NCBI RefSeq assembly: GCF_027563315.1 | Contig: NZ_JAMKBJ010000008.1 | Span: forward strand, 62,001-126,000 | Direction: 5' to 3' | Source of the DNA: Paenisporosarcina quisquiliarum | GTDB lineage: Bacteria > Bacillota > Bacilli > Bacillales_A > Planococcaceae | DNA length: 64,000 bases | Shown here: positions 1 through 6,848 of the stretch, piece by piece | Numbering within the stretch: position 1 is the stretch's first letter | How the letters are laid out: every line of letters starts with the position of its first letter | The notes under the pieces: model-generated | Told to the model about the DNA's origin: nothing | What the model saw: the letters and a program-made list of their open reading frames with translations, nothing else | Databases searched by the model: none | Position numbers and translations under genes: made by a program

Positions 1-560
1 GGAAAAAGATCATTTTGACGATGTTGTTAAGTGTCCTTTTTAGTTTAATCAGCATGTCCATCGTCCCGACAACGAGCTATGCGTGTAGCTGTATAGAGCC
101 CCCATCAGTCGAAGACGAGTTGGAACGTTCACAAGCCGTTTTTTCAGGGAAAGTGCTTGAAGTAAAAGAACAAAAAGACTTTAGAGGTTATATGAAGAAA
201 CGAGTATTGATTGAAGTCGCAGAAACCTGGAAAGGTGTATCTGAGTCTCAAGTCTTTATTACCACCGGCAGTGGTGGGGGTGACTGTGGATATGAATTCC
301 AGGTTGGTCAGGATTACTTAGTGTACGCAACAGAGTCTACCATGTATGGAAATCAAGAAGAGCTTGTGACAATCATTTGTGATCGTACGACAGAATTAGG
401 TGCTGCACAAGAAGATTTGGCCGTTCTAGGTAAAGGGAAAGAACCCACAGTTCAAGTGGATTTAGAAGTTGAAAAATCGAATCTCATGATGTGGGTCATA
501 GCTAATATCATATTAGTCATTGTTATTTTCTTGGCGTGGCGATGGTACAAAAAAAGGTAG
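1..560 (+). CDS. Secreted, membrane-anchored TIMP/NTR-like protein (5' partial)
   Basis: A signal peptide ends near SYA, followed at once by the CSC motif typical of tissue-inhibitor-of-metalloproteinase-like (netrin-fold) bacterial proteins. Further support comes from the later motifs FSGKV, ETWKG and GGDCGYEF. A C-terminal transmembrane helix (about 20 residues) is followed by a short basic tail, so the domain should be displayed outside the membrane. The frame is open to the window edge and reads Lys-Lys-Ile-Ile just before the first possible start (TTG at 15). This looks like the inside of a signal peptide, so the true start probably lies a few codons upstream of the window. Function is unknown; the family name rests on motif memory. 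Confidence 0.7.
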   Translation, partial: KKIILTMLLSVLFSLISMSIVPTTSYACSCIEPPSVEDELERSQAVFSGKVLEVKEQKDFRGYMKKRVLIEVAETWKGVSESQVFITTGSGGGDCGYEFQVGQDYLVYATESTMYGNQEELVTIICDRTTELGAAQEDLAVLGKGKEPTVQVDLEVEKSNLMMWVIANIILVIVIFLAWRWYKKR

Positions 561-590
561 TTGAACGAGAACCTCAGGGACCGAGATGTG

Positions 591-626
591 AAAAAGAGTT
601 TTTGACCACCGTCAAAAACTCTTTTT
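591..626. terminator. Bidirectional rho-independent terminator
   Basis: A 16-bp stem (AAAAAGAGTTTTTGAC with its complement) encloses a CACC loop, with T tracts on both strands. It ends the plus-strand gene at 560 and also the minus-strand operon whose last gene stops at 677. Confidence 0.9.
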
Positions 627-676
627 CTTTTAGTTTGAACCGCATTCGAAATTCACCATTATTTCAATGTGGAATT

Positions 677-1750
677 TTACTTTCCATACCTCACTAAAAC
701 GTGCCACAATAATTTTAATTCCTGAAGTACCTCGTTATAAGATCCGTAATCAATCCATGTTTCGGGGTTGCGGTTCAATTCCATTACAGCTAATCCAATG
801 GTCTTTGCATCGATAACATTATTTTGTGCAATGCGTTTTGCTAAGGAAGGCATTGATGGCCCTCTAAAATCAGAAGGAACTTCGTCTACCGTAAGAGCAA
901 AGCCCTTGTGCCAATACAGATCAATGGAATACTTATGGCATATTTGTTCCAGGATTCCCCCTACGTAAGTTTTCTTGAAAGAAGAATCTGCAACAAGCAC
1001 TTCCACATCTTCTTTGAGTGATATATCACCATGAACCTGGGCTTCAATATAGTGATTAAGATTGCGGTTTGGCTCTTTGTTTGTTGGGTCGGTAAAAGGT
1101 TTTTCAATATTAATTAGCAAATGATTAATTAACCTTGCTGGTGTCAGATTTCTTTCTCCAATTGCAAAGTCTCTTAAGAATGTCTCTTCCAAGAGTGCAA
1201 CCAAAATAAGATCAAATTCTTTATAAGTACCTTTTTCTTTTGGATCTTGATGTGAATCTAAGTAGGTATAAGTGGAACGATATGAGGCATTGGGGGATAG
1301 AAGAAAATAGCATGATCCAAAACGTGGAGCAGGTCCATCTGGGTGTAACATCAAATTTAGTGCCCCATATTTAGGACGCTGGTTATTGGTTGTACCATCA
1401 AGTTGATATGCTCCTCCAAAAATTCTCTTCTCCCAAAGGTCGCGTTCCCCACCAGGGTAAGCAGAGACGCTACCATTCGAAATAAATGTTTCAAACTGAC
1501 TCTTATATACTCCCTGCTCCAAAAGTGATTCTGCAACCATCTTCATAGTCGAATTTGGTCTATCTGGATGAAAATGTAACCCTATCCTTGCGTGAGCCTT
1601 TAATTTATCAACAGCATTATTAAATAATTCATCCGAGATATTAGACATTCTAAGAATATGATTAATTGTTTCGTTAGCATCATGTCTATGGTTCCTTGCG
1701 TAATTAGTAATATTCTCTAAAGCTAATAATTGAGGCCTTGATAATTCCAT
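677..1750 (-). CDS. DUF3626-like protein
   Basis: The 357-residue protein carries the motifs HFHPDRP (about residue 60), SNGSVSAYPGGERDLWE and FGGAY, which I recognise as typical of the uncharacterised DUF3626 family. No signal peptide or membrane segment is visible. I place the start at the ATG at 1750. The longer frame from 1777 would contain the AAAGGAGG ribosome binding site inside its own coding sequence, 12 nt before this ATG. It is the last gene of a minus-strand operon, 41 nt after the NTF2-like gene. The Arg/Gly-rich core (YGALNL...APRFGSCYFLL) could suggest an ADP-ribosyltransferase-type fold, but that is speculation. Function is unknown. Confidence 0.7.
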   Translation of the reverse strand: MELSRPQLLALENITNYARNHRHDANETINHILRMSNISDELFNNAVDKLKAHARIGLHFHPDRPNSTMKMVAESLLEQGVYKSQFETFISNGSVSAYPGGERDLWEKRIFGGAYQLDGTTNNQRPKYGALNLMLHPDGPAPRFGSCYFLLSPNASYRSTYTYLDSHQDPKEKGTYKEFDLILVALLEETFLRDFAIGERNLTPARLINHLLINIEKPFTDPTNKEPNRNLNHYIEAQVHGDISLKEDVEVLVADSSFKKTYVGGILEQICHKYSIDLYWHKGFALTVDEVPSDFRGPSMPSLAKRIAQNNVIDAKTIGLAVMELNRNPETWIDYGSYNEVLQELKLLWHVLVRYGK

Positions 1751-1791
1751 AAAAAATGAATACCTCCTTTCATCCATTTGAATCTAAAGAT

Positions 1792-2202
1792 TCACCAACA
1801 ACCCATAACATGTTCAAATGGGATATTTGTTTCGATATAACTTCTGACTAATTTCCATCCTGTATCGTTGTCATGTTTAAAAGTATCGAAAAATAAATGC
1901 CCATTCATTGGGGCTTTTCCCTCGATTACAGGTGCTGCCCAGATAATCACCATCCACTCTTGTTCCTTCAAAGGAAAGGTTTTCAGTTCTTTCAAATCCC
2001 ATTTAGCGTCATTTTCCTTGATAAATGAAAACCCTTGTCTCCAACCTTCAACGGATTCCTCATACCCGAAGTCCACGACCCCCTCCGAGGTAATTTCTCT
2101 CGCTGTATAATCCTGTGAGATCACGTTTTTTAGCTCATGGAGATGACAGCTCTTCCAAATCCCTAAGAAGTGTTGAAGAAAAGACCTAAAGTCATTATTC
2201 AT
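1792..2202 (-). CDS. NTF2-like (SnoaL/DUF4440-type) small protein
   Basis: A 136-residue soluble protein with the pattern of the NTF2-like cone fold: an N-terminal helix (SFLQHFLGIW), a central Trp-rich strand (WMVIIWAAPVIEG) and a C-terminal strand with GWKLVRSYIE. Such proteins include small hydrolases, isomerases and ligand-binding proteins; no catalytic residue can be assigned here. GAGGTG lies 8 nt before the ATG. It sits 25 nt after the serine hydrolase gene and is probably co-transcribed with it. Confidence 0.6.
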   Translation of the reverse strand: MNNDFRSFLQHFLGIWKSCHLHELKNVISQDYTAREITSEGVVDFGYEESVEGWRQGFSFIKENDAKWDLKELKTFPLKEQEWMVIIWAAPVIEGKAPMNGHLFFDTFKHDNDTGWKLVRSYIETNIPFEHVMGCW

Positions 2203-2227
2203 ATGGATTCACCTCACGTTAGTTTGT

Positions 2228-3259
2228 TTAGCGATTGGTCACTTTAGCCCATTCCTCTTCAATGGCTGTCATAATCTTATACGCACCAGAAGACTTATTG
2301 GAACAAACCACGACAATGCGGGAATCTTCTGGGTAGTATGCTGAGTGAAAACTTACGCCTGGGTCGTAGCCCATGACATGGTATTTAACTACGTCTACGT
2401 CTTTTTTATTAATCCAAATTCCATAACCATAAAAGCTACCTTTTTCTTCTTGAACATGTGCCGTAAGCAGGCGATCCGTCATTTCCTTGCTCAGGACTTG
2501 GTGGTTCATAAGAGATTTCCAGAGACGAGCCATATCGGTAACGGTGACATAGGCGCCGCCATCCGAGCCACCTTTTGCCGGAAGGGAGTACATATTGGTT
2601 TTCCACGTGCCATCCGGATGATCGATGTATCCTAATGCCGTTCTCTCAGGCAAGGAGTCAAAAGCAAAGTAGCCTGAATCGATCATCCCAACTTTTTTGA
2701 AAATATGTTCTTCCACGTAATCAGTAAAGGAAAGTCCACTTGCCTGTTCCACAATTAACCCTAATAAAATATAGCCGGAGTTGTTATAACGGAAAATCTC
2801 CCCCGGTGAATTTTTCATCGGTTCATTTTGGAATAGAGGTAGGAAATCCTGCAAAGTCCTGATATGGTACATAGGCGTTTTAATCCACAATTCCTCAAAA
2901 TCATCCATCACTTCCTCGTCAAAATAATCAGGAACGCCTGAAGTGTGGGTAAGCAGGTGATGGACGGTGACGTGTTCATCGAAATGAGGGAATTTTACAT
3001 CCAGACATTCTGTCAATTTTGCGTCGAAGGAGAGTTTTCTTTTCTCAACTAGTTGGCAGATGGCAATCGCCGTGAAGAGTTTGCATCCTGAAGCAATTCC
3101 ATATCTTGTTCCAGACTGATTGTTTATTTTTTCTGCTCGATTGGCATATCCAAAACTAGAATCTATAAGAACCTTGTGGCTTTCTTTTACCAGAACGGAA
3201 CCGGAAAAATCATTGTCGCTTTGAATGGAGGTAATCCGCTCCATCATCGTTTTTATCAT
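2228..3259 (-). CDS. Beta-lactamase-family serine hydrolase
   Basis: A 343-residue protein of the class C beta-lactamase/penicillin-binding-protein-like family. The nucleophile motif SxxK is Ser57-Gly-Cys-Lys60. The second motif is Tyr158-Asn-Asn, and the typical LLTHTSGVPDY segment lies between them. There is no signal peptide, so a cytoplasmic esterase or peptidase role is as likely as a cell-wall role. True beta-lactamase activity cannot be inferred. GGAGGG precedes the ATG by 6 nt. It follows the two membrane-protein genes by 31 nt in the same operon. Confidence 0.85.
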   Translation of the reverse strand: MIKTMMERITSIQSDNDFSGSVLVKESHKVLIDSSFGYANRAEKINNQSGTRYGIASGCKLFTAIAICQLVEKRKLSFDAKLTECLDVKFPHFDEHVTVHHLLTHTSGVPDYFDEEVMDDFEELWIKTPMYHIRTLQDFLPLFQNEPMKNSPGEIFRYNNSGYILLGLIVEQASGLSFTDYVEEHIFKKVGMIDSGYFAFDSLPERTALGYIDHPDGTWKTNMYSLPAKGGSDGGAYVTVTDMARLWKSLMNHQVLSKEMTDRLLTAHVQEEKGSFYGYGIWINKKDVDVVKYHVMGYDPGVSFHSAYYPEDSRIVVVCSNKSSGAYKIMTAIEEEWAKVTNR

Positions 3260-3290
3260 GTGAAACCCTCCGTTCCTTTACCTAAAATTT

Positions 3291-3587
3291 TTAACTTGAA
3301 TTCTTCATTTTGCTTCTAGTCCGCCACCCCTTAAACGCAAGAAAGCAGGAAAATAGAAAGAAAAGAGAGCTACTAATCCATAGTTGCATTGTTTCAGAAG
3401 AGATAGCTTCTAGGGAGAATGAAAAATCCAAGTAGTTTGCTACAACTTTTCCAATGAAGCCGATAATGTAGAGGAAAATGCAAAATAAAAGTAATTCCTT
3501 TAGAAATGACTGTAGATGAAATTCGTTTTTCTCCCATCGAGACAAGGCAATTACTAAAGCAATGACTAAAACCATGGTCCAATTCAT
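3291..3587 (-). CDS. Small membrane protein
   Basis: A 98-residue hydrophobic protein with about three transmembrane helices (residues 3-17, 30-50 and 70-88) and a basic C-terminal tail (KGWRTRSKMK). Its ATG overlaps the stop of the preceding gene in an ATGA, which indicates translational coupling. I do not recognise the family. A role linked to the adjacent two-helix protein is inferred only from the coupling. Confidence 0.65.
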   Translation of the reverse strand: MNWTMVLVIALVIALSRWEKNEFHLQSFLKELLLFCIFLYIIGFIGKVVANYLDFSFSLEAISSETMQLWISSSLFFLFSCFLAFKGWRTRSKMKNSS

Positions 3588-3820
3588 GGCGTATCTTCAT
3601 ACTTCTTATGTTTGTAAAACAAGATTAATCCTGCAAACAGAGCTATGATGCCAGGCAGTAAAAACTTATGTTCATAAGCCATCATATTTATTAATTCCCA
3701 AAAGTTTGCTGGTCCTGAATTCTCGGAATTACTATAGGGATAGTTTAATAAGAACGGAATTAAGCTGAAAGTCAGTGCCACTGTTGCGAAAGCCAATAAT
3801 ATTATCATGAGCTTCTTCAT
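3584..3820 (-). CDS. Small two-helix membrane protein
   Basis: A 78-residue protein with an N-terminal hydrophobic helix or uncleaved signal (residues 4-24), an extracytoplasmic loop rich in Ser/Asn and a second helix (residues 53-68) ending in the basic stretch KHKK. GAGGA lies about 8 nt before the ATG. The 36-codon frame upstream ends in an overlapping ATGA, and this gene's own stop overlaps the start of the next gene. The family is not recognised. Confidence 0.6.
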   Translation of the reverse strand: MKKLMIILLAFATVALTFSLIPFLLNYPYSNSENSGPANFWELINMMAYEHKFLLPGIIALFAGLILFYKHKKYEDTP

Positions 3821-3927
3821 GTGATTTTCCTCTTCACTAGAATTACTCTTGTTTTTTCTTCACCAAAACAGTAGCAATCCATTTCACTGTATTCTAATAC
3901 GCGTTCTTCCTGAAACATCATTTGCAT
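3817..3927 (-). CDS. Small ORF, 36 residues, first in the minus-strand operon
   Basis: On the minus strand ATG at 3927 opens a 36-codon frame (MQMMFQEERVLEY... to ...VKRKIT). Its TGA overlaps the ATG of the next gene as ATGA. A GGGGGA ribosome binding site sits 5-6 nt upstream. The peptide is charged and has a Cys-x-Cys (residues 18-20). The coupled stop/start and good ribosome binding site argue for translation. It could be a leader peptide, a small protein, or the C-terminal remnant of a degraded gene. Confidence 0.45.
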   Translation of the reverse strand: MQMMFQEERVLEYSEMDCYCFGEEKTRVILVKRKIT

Positions 3928-4088
3928 TCAAATCCCCCTAATTTTTTGTTAGGATCTACGAATATAGTATTCGCCAATCACCCAGTCTCTTCCTTTTTCT
4001 CTTCGGAAACAAACCTAAAACGAGGAAATTCACAGGTTAGAATCGAATACATATGTATGTTGGTGAAAGAGAGAAATGGGGGAGTGCA

Positions 4089-4799
4089 ATGTTGAAACAA
4101 GAAGGACAGGCATTCGTCATGTTTTCCACCGCCCATGTAGTCGCAATTGTGGGGTTGGGTCTGATGATTGTATTGTTAGTTGTTTTTAAAAATAAATGGA
4201 CGATTCAACCTCGAAAAATGAAACGATACGAACGACTTTTTGCTGTGTCATTGCTGGGGATGGATCTCGCGTATTATATATGGCTTTTTCAATCCGAAAG
4301 GTGGAGCTTGGGCAACTCATTACCTCTTGAATTGTGCAGCATCAGTTTAGTGTTGACCATTGTTCTATTGTGGACGGGGAATAAGCATGTCTATGATTTT
4401 GTTTTCTATGCAGGTATTGGAGGAGCACTTCAAGCCATCGCTACACCAGTCTTGGATATAAGTTTTCCTCATTTTAGATACTTCCACTTTTTCTACACGC
4501 ACGCAGGGATTGTTCTCGTAGCTTTATATTTCACGTGGGTGAAAGGGTACAGTCCTACATTTAAAGGGATTCTCAAAACGATGCTCGCATTGAACGTATT
4601 ACTGCCAATCGTGTTTTTGATTAATGTCCTATTTGACGGGAACTATATGTTTTTACGATCGAAACCTGTTAATGGGAGTTTGCTAGATTTCCTGGGGCCA
4701 TATCCATGGTATATTGTGTCCCTTGAAGTGGTAGCTTTCTTCATATTCGTATGCTTATGGTTGGTATTTAGAGAAAAGCGTTCAGGAGTAACTTACTGA
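4089..4799 (+). CDS. YwaF / TIGR02206-type integral membrane protein
   Basis: A 236-residue protein with six or seven transmembrane helices and conserved polar positions inside them: FSTAHVVA near the N-terminus, LPLELCSISL, HFFYTHAGI, and GPYPWY near the C-terminus. This pattern matches the YwaF family of Bacillus membrane proteins (TIGR02206), whose function is unknown. I chose the ATG at 4089 because a GGGGGAG ribosome binding site lies just upstream. The longer frame from 4053 has none. It is a single gene between divergent and diguanylate cyclase units. Confidence 0.75.
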   Translation: MLKQEGQAFVMFSTAHVVAIVGLGLMIVLLVVFKNKWTIQPRKMKRYERLFAVSLLGMDLAYYIWLFQSERWSLGNSLPLELCSISLVLTIVLLWTGNKHVYDFVFYAGIGGALQAIATPVLDISFPHFRYFHFFYTHAGIVLVALYFTWVKGYSPTFKGILKTMLALNVLLPIVFLINVLFDGNYMFLRSKPVNGSLLDFLGPYPWYIVSLEVVAFFIFVCLWLVFREKRSGVTY

Positions 4800-4990
4800 T
4801 GTGTATTGTGGATTGAATGTTTTTATTTGTAAGCTTTCATCTATATCTGTGAGATTGAACAAATTAAAAAAGTTTGGAAGGTAAAAGAAAAAATTTTAAT
4901 AGAGATAGCGCTTGAATACTCAGTTGATGAGTATCAGAAAATAAAGTGTAGAAAAAGTATTCGGAATTTACATTCAATTGTCAAATCGTG

Positions 4991-4999
4991 TGCTATAAT
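4991..4999 (+). promoter_or_regulatory. Extended -10 promoter for the diguanylate cyclase gene
   Basis: TGCTATAAT is a perfect extended -10 element 32 nt before the ATG at 5031. No good -35 lies at 16-18 bp, as expected for an extended -10 promoter. The rest of 4800-5030 is AT-rich and shows no gene. Confidence 0.5.
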
Positions 5000-5030
5000 T
5001 TTCATATTCATAAGTAAGAAGGTGCACGGA

Positions 5031-6278
5031 ATGTGGAATTACAAAATTTTTGATATTTTATTGTTTATTGCTAGTTTAATAGTTGGTTTATCATTTGCAC
5101 CGCTCGAGGTAGATCTAACTAAATTTTTAATTGTTATTTCCATTTTTCTTGTCTTCTCAGCGGTTTATTCCAATATAACCATACAACATGGCAATGGTGG
5201 AGGAACCTTCGATTACGGAATTTCATATAGCCTGTCGTTTATATTATTTGCAGGGCCATTCGGGCTGTTAATTTTTGAATTCTTCCATCGATTTAACGTT
5301 TATTTTCAACGGAAATATACAAAAACGGCAGATGCGGATGAATTCACGGATACACTTTATAACATTGGTTCATTCGTGTTGTACAATACCGTGGGATTTA
5401 TCATCTTTTTCACGGTGCTTCCTTATGCGCAAACGATACCATTTGGTTACTTCCTTCTGTTTTTTGCAGTGACGTTAATTAACCGTCTGCAAGCCAGTGG
5501 TCTTATGGCCTTCGCTTTTTATTTAAGTGGAAATATTAAATCATGGTCAGAAGTAGTGACATTATTCTTTAAAAAAATAACTCTTTTTGATATAGGTAAA
5601 GTTTCGATTACAAATGCGCTGTTATATTATTTTGTCATGGAAAGTCAGTGGGAAATGTTAATTGGGTTGTTCCTGTTAAATTACGTGGTGAGTAAATCCT
5701 TCGTTTCCAATCAGGAAAAGGTTCAAAATGAATTAGAACGTGATCGTTTCCGTGAAATGGCATACACCGACTTCATGACAGGCTTATCGAACCGGGCAAT
5801 GATGGATAAACAAATGGATGAAATTAATGGGACTGATGAAGTACTTGGAATTGTGGTAGCGGACATTGATAAGTTCAAGCAAATCAATGATAACTATAAC
5901 CATGCAGTCGGGGACCGCGTCATTCAACATTTTGCAGAAGTTTTGAAAGCTCATACAACGAAAGAAGATTGTGTGTTCCGTAGTGGTGGGGAAGAATTCA
6001 CGATTTTCTTGAGAGGTCGTAATTATGTAGAATGTCTGGATTTCCTTAAGTCGGTAAGCACGCATGTAAATGCTCATCCAGCAGAAGTCGAATTTGATGG
6101 TAAAGAAACATTCATCGATTATAGTGCTTCGTTTGGTCTGTATTTCAATAAAATGACGGAAGAATTACCGATGGAACGTGCCTACATTTATGCGGATCAA
6201 CTGTTACTGGAAGCAAAAGAACAAGGACGCAATCGTCACGTCGTTAAAAACGGTGAACGATCAGCTGCTTATGCATAA
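5031..6278 (+). CDS. Membrane-bound GGDEF diguanylate cyclase
   Basis: A 415-residue protein with about six N-terminal transmembrane helices (residues 1-225), then a linker and a GGDEF domain (residues 240-405). The metal/substrate loop VADIDKFKQINDNYNHAVGD and the active-site loop SGGEEF are intact, so synthesis of cyclic di-GMP from two GTP is expected. The product-inhibition site five residues before the GGEEF loop reads TKED instead of RxxD, so feedback inhibition is probably lost. The membrane part resembles MASE-type sensor regions. AGAAGG lies 8 nt before this ATG; the GTG at 5022 overlaps that site and was not chosen. Confidence 0.9.
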   Translation: MWNYKIFDILLFIASLIVGLSFAPLEVDLTKFLIVISIFLVFSAVYSNITIQHGNGGGTFDYGISYSLSFILFAGPFGLLIFEFFHRFNVYFQRKYTKTADADEFTDTLYNIGSFVLYNTVGFIIFFTVLPYAQTIPFGYFLLFFAVTLINRLQASGLMAFAFYLSGNIKSWSEVVTLFFKKITLFDIGKVSITNALLYYFVMESQWEMLIGLFLLNYVVSKSFVSNQEKVQNELERDRFREMAYTDFMTGLSNRAMMDKQMDEINGTDEVLGIVVADIDKFKQINDNYNHAVGDRVIQHFAEVLKAHTTKEDCVFRSGGEEFTIFLRGRNYVECLDFLKSVSTHVNAHPAEVEFDGKETFIDYSASFGLYFNKMTEELPMERAYIYADQLLLEAKEQGRNRHVVKNGERSAAYA

Positions 6279-6283
6279 TTTTC

Positions 6284-6320
6284 ATCTCCTCGATGTTGTT
6301 GTCGGGGAGATTTTTTATTT
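6284..6320 (+). terminator. Rho-independent terminator after the diguanylate cyclase gene
   Basis: A 10-bp stem (ATCTCCTCGA pairing with TCGGGGAGAT, one G-U) is followed by a T run. Confidence 0.85.
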
Positions 6321-6343
6321 ACTTTTTTGTTACATACCTATTA

Positions 6344-6372
6344 TTGACTTTGCATAGTTTACCCCCTAAACT
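6344..6372 (+). promoter_or_regulatory. Sigma-A promoter of the marR-MMPL operon
   Basis: TTGACT at 6344-6349, a 17-bp spacer and TAAACT at 6367-6372. The -10 hexamer lies inside the first operator half of the inverted repeat, so a bound repressor would block RNA polymerase. Confidence 0.65.
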
Positions 6373-6399
6373 ACTATTATTGGTTTAGGGGGTAAACTA
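6355..6399. promoter_or_regulatory. Double MarR-type operator
   Basis: Perfect 17-bp arms (TAGTTTACCCCCTAAAC at 6355-6371 and its complement at 6383-6399) are separated by 11 bp. Each arm with its edge is itself a 19-bp palindrome: TAGTTTA-N5-TAAACTA at 6355-6373, and a copy with one mismatch at 6381-6399. The centres are 26 bp apart. The first covers the -10 box; the second covers the ribosome binding site just before the ATG at 6402. Autoregulation by the downstream MarR protein is the natural reading. Confidence 0.8.
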
Positions 6400-6401
6400 T
6401 T

Positions 6402-6845
6402 ATGGATGAGAGAATAAGAGAAGCGGTATCGCTCTTTGAAGAAGTACTGATATATGGCACTGAACGTGTGATTAGAAGCGTGGATGATCCCATATGGAAA
6501 GAATATTCACCCGAACAAATTCAACTGTTGAAACTGATTTACAAAGAAGGAGAAATTACATCTGGTCGCCTCGCCGTTTTACAAGGCGTTCACAAAAGTG
6601 CTATTTCCAATCGCTTAAAAAAATTGATGGAAAAAGAGTTGATAGACACAAAACCTTCAGGTGACAAACGAGAAAAGATTCTTGTGCTCACCTCTTTAGG
6701 AGAAGAAGTTGTTAATGAATCAGATCGAGTATTACATGAATACATTGGGAAATTGATGTCAAATCAAGTGGATGATGAGGAAATTGACCAATTTTTAGTG
6801 ACGTTCCGCAAGTTAAGAGAAATCTTGAAAATGAATGGAGTCTGA
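6402..6845 (+). CDS. MarR-family transcriptional regulator
   Basis: A 147-residue winged-helix repressor. The recognition region reads TSGRLAVLQGVHKSAISNRLKKLMEKELI and the wing KPSGDKREKILVLT, as in MarR proteins that respond to toxic compounds or drugs. It is translated from a GGGGG site 9 nt before the ATG, and that site lies inside the second operator palindrome. It ends 3 nt before the start of an MMPL exporter gene, so it probably represses both itself and the pump. The inducer is not evident. Confidence 0.93.
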   Translation: MDERIREAVSLFEEVLIYGTERVIRSVDDPIWKEYSPEQIQLLKLIYKEGEITSGRLAVLQGVHKSAISNRLKKLMEKELIDTKPSGDKREKILVLTSLGEEVVNESDRVLHEYIGKLMSNQVDDEEIDQFLVTFRKLREILKMNGV

Positions 6846-6848
6846 CGA

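Noticed and set aside
3394-3600. 68-codon minus-strand frame
   Set aside because: It overlaps the 98-residue membrane protein in another frame and has no ribosome binding site of its own.
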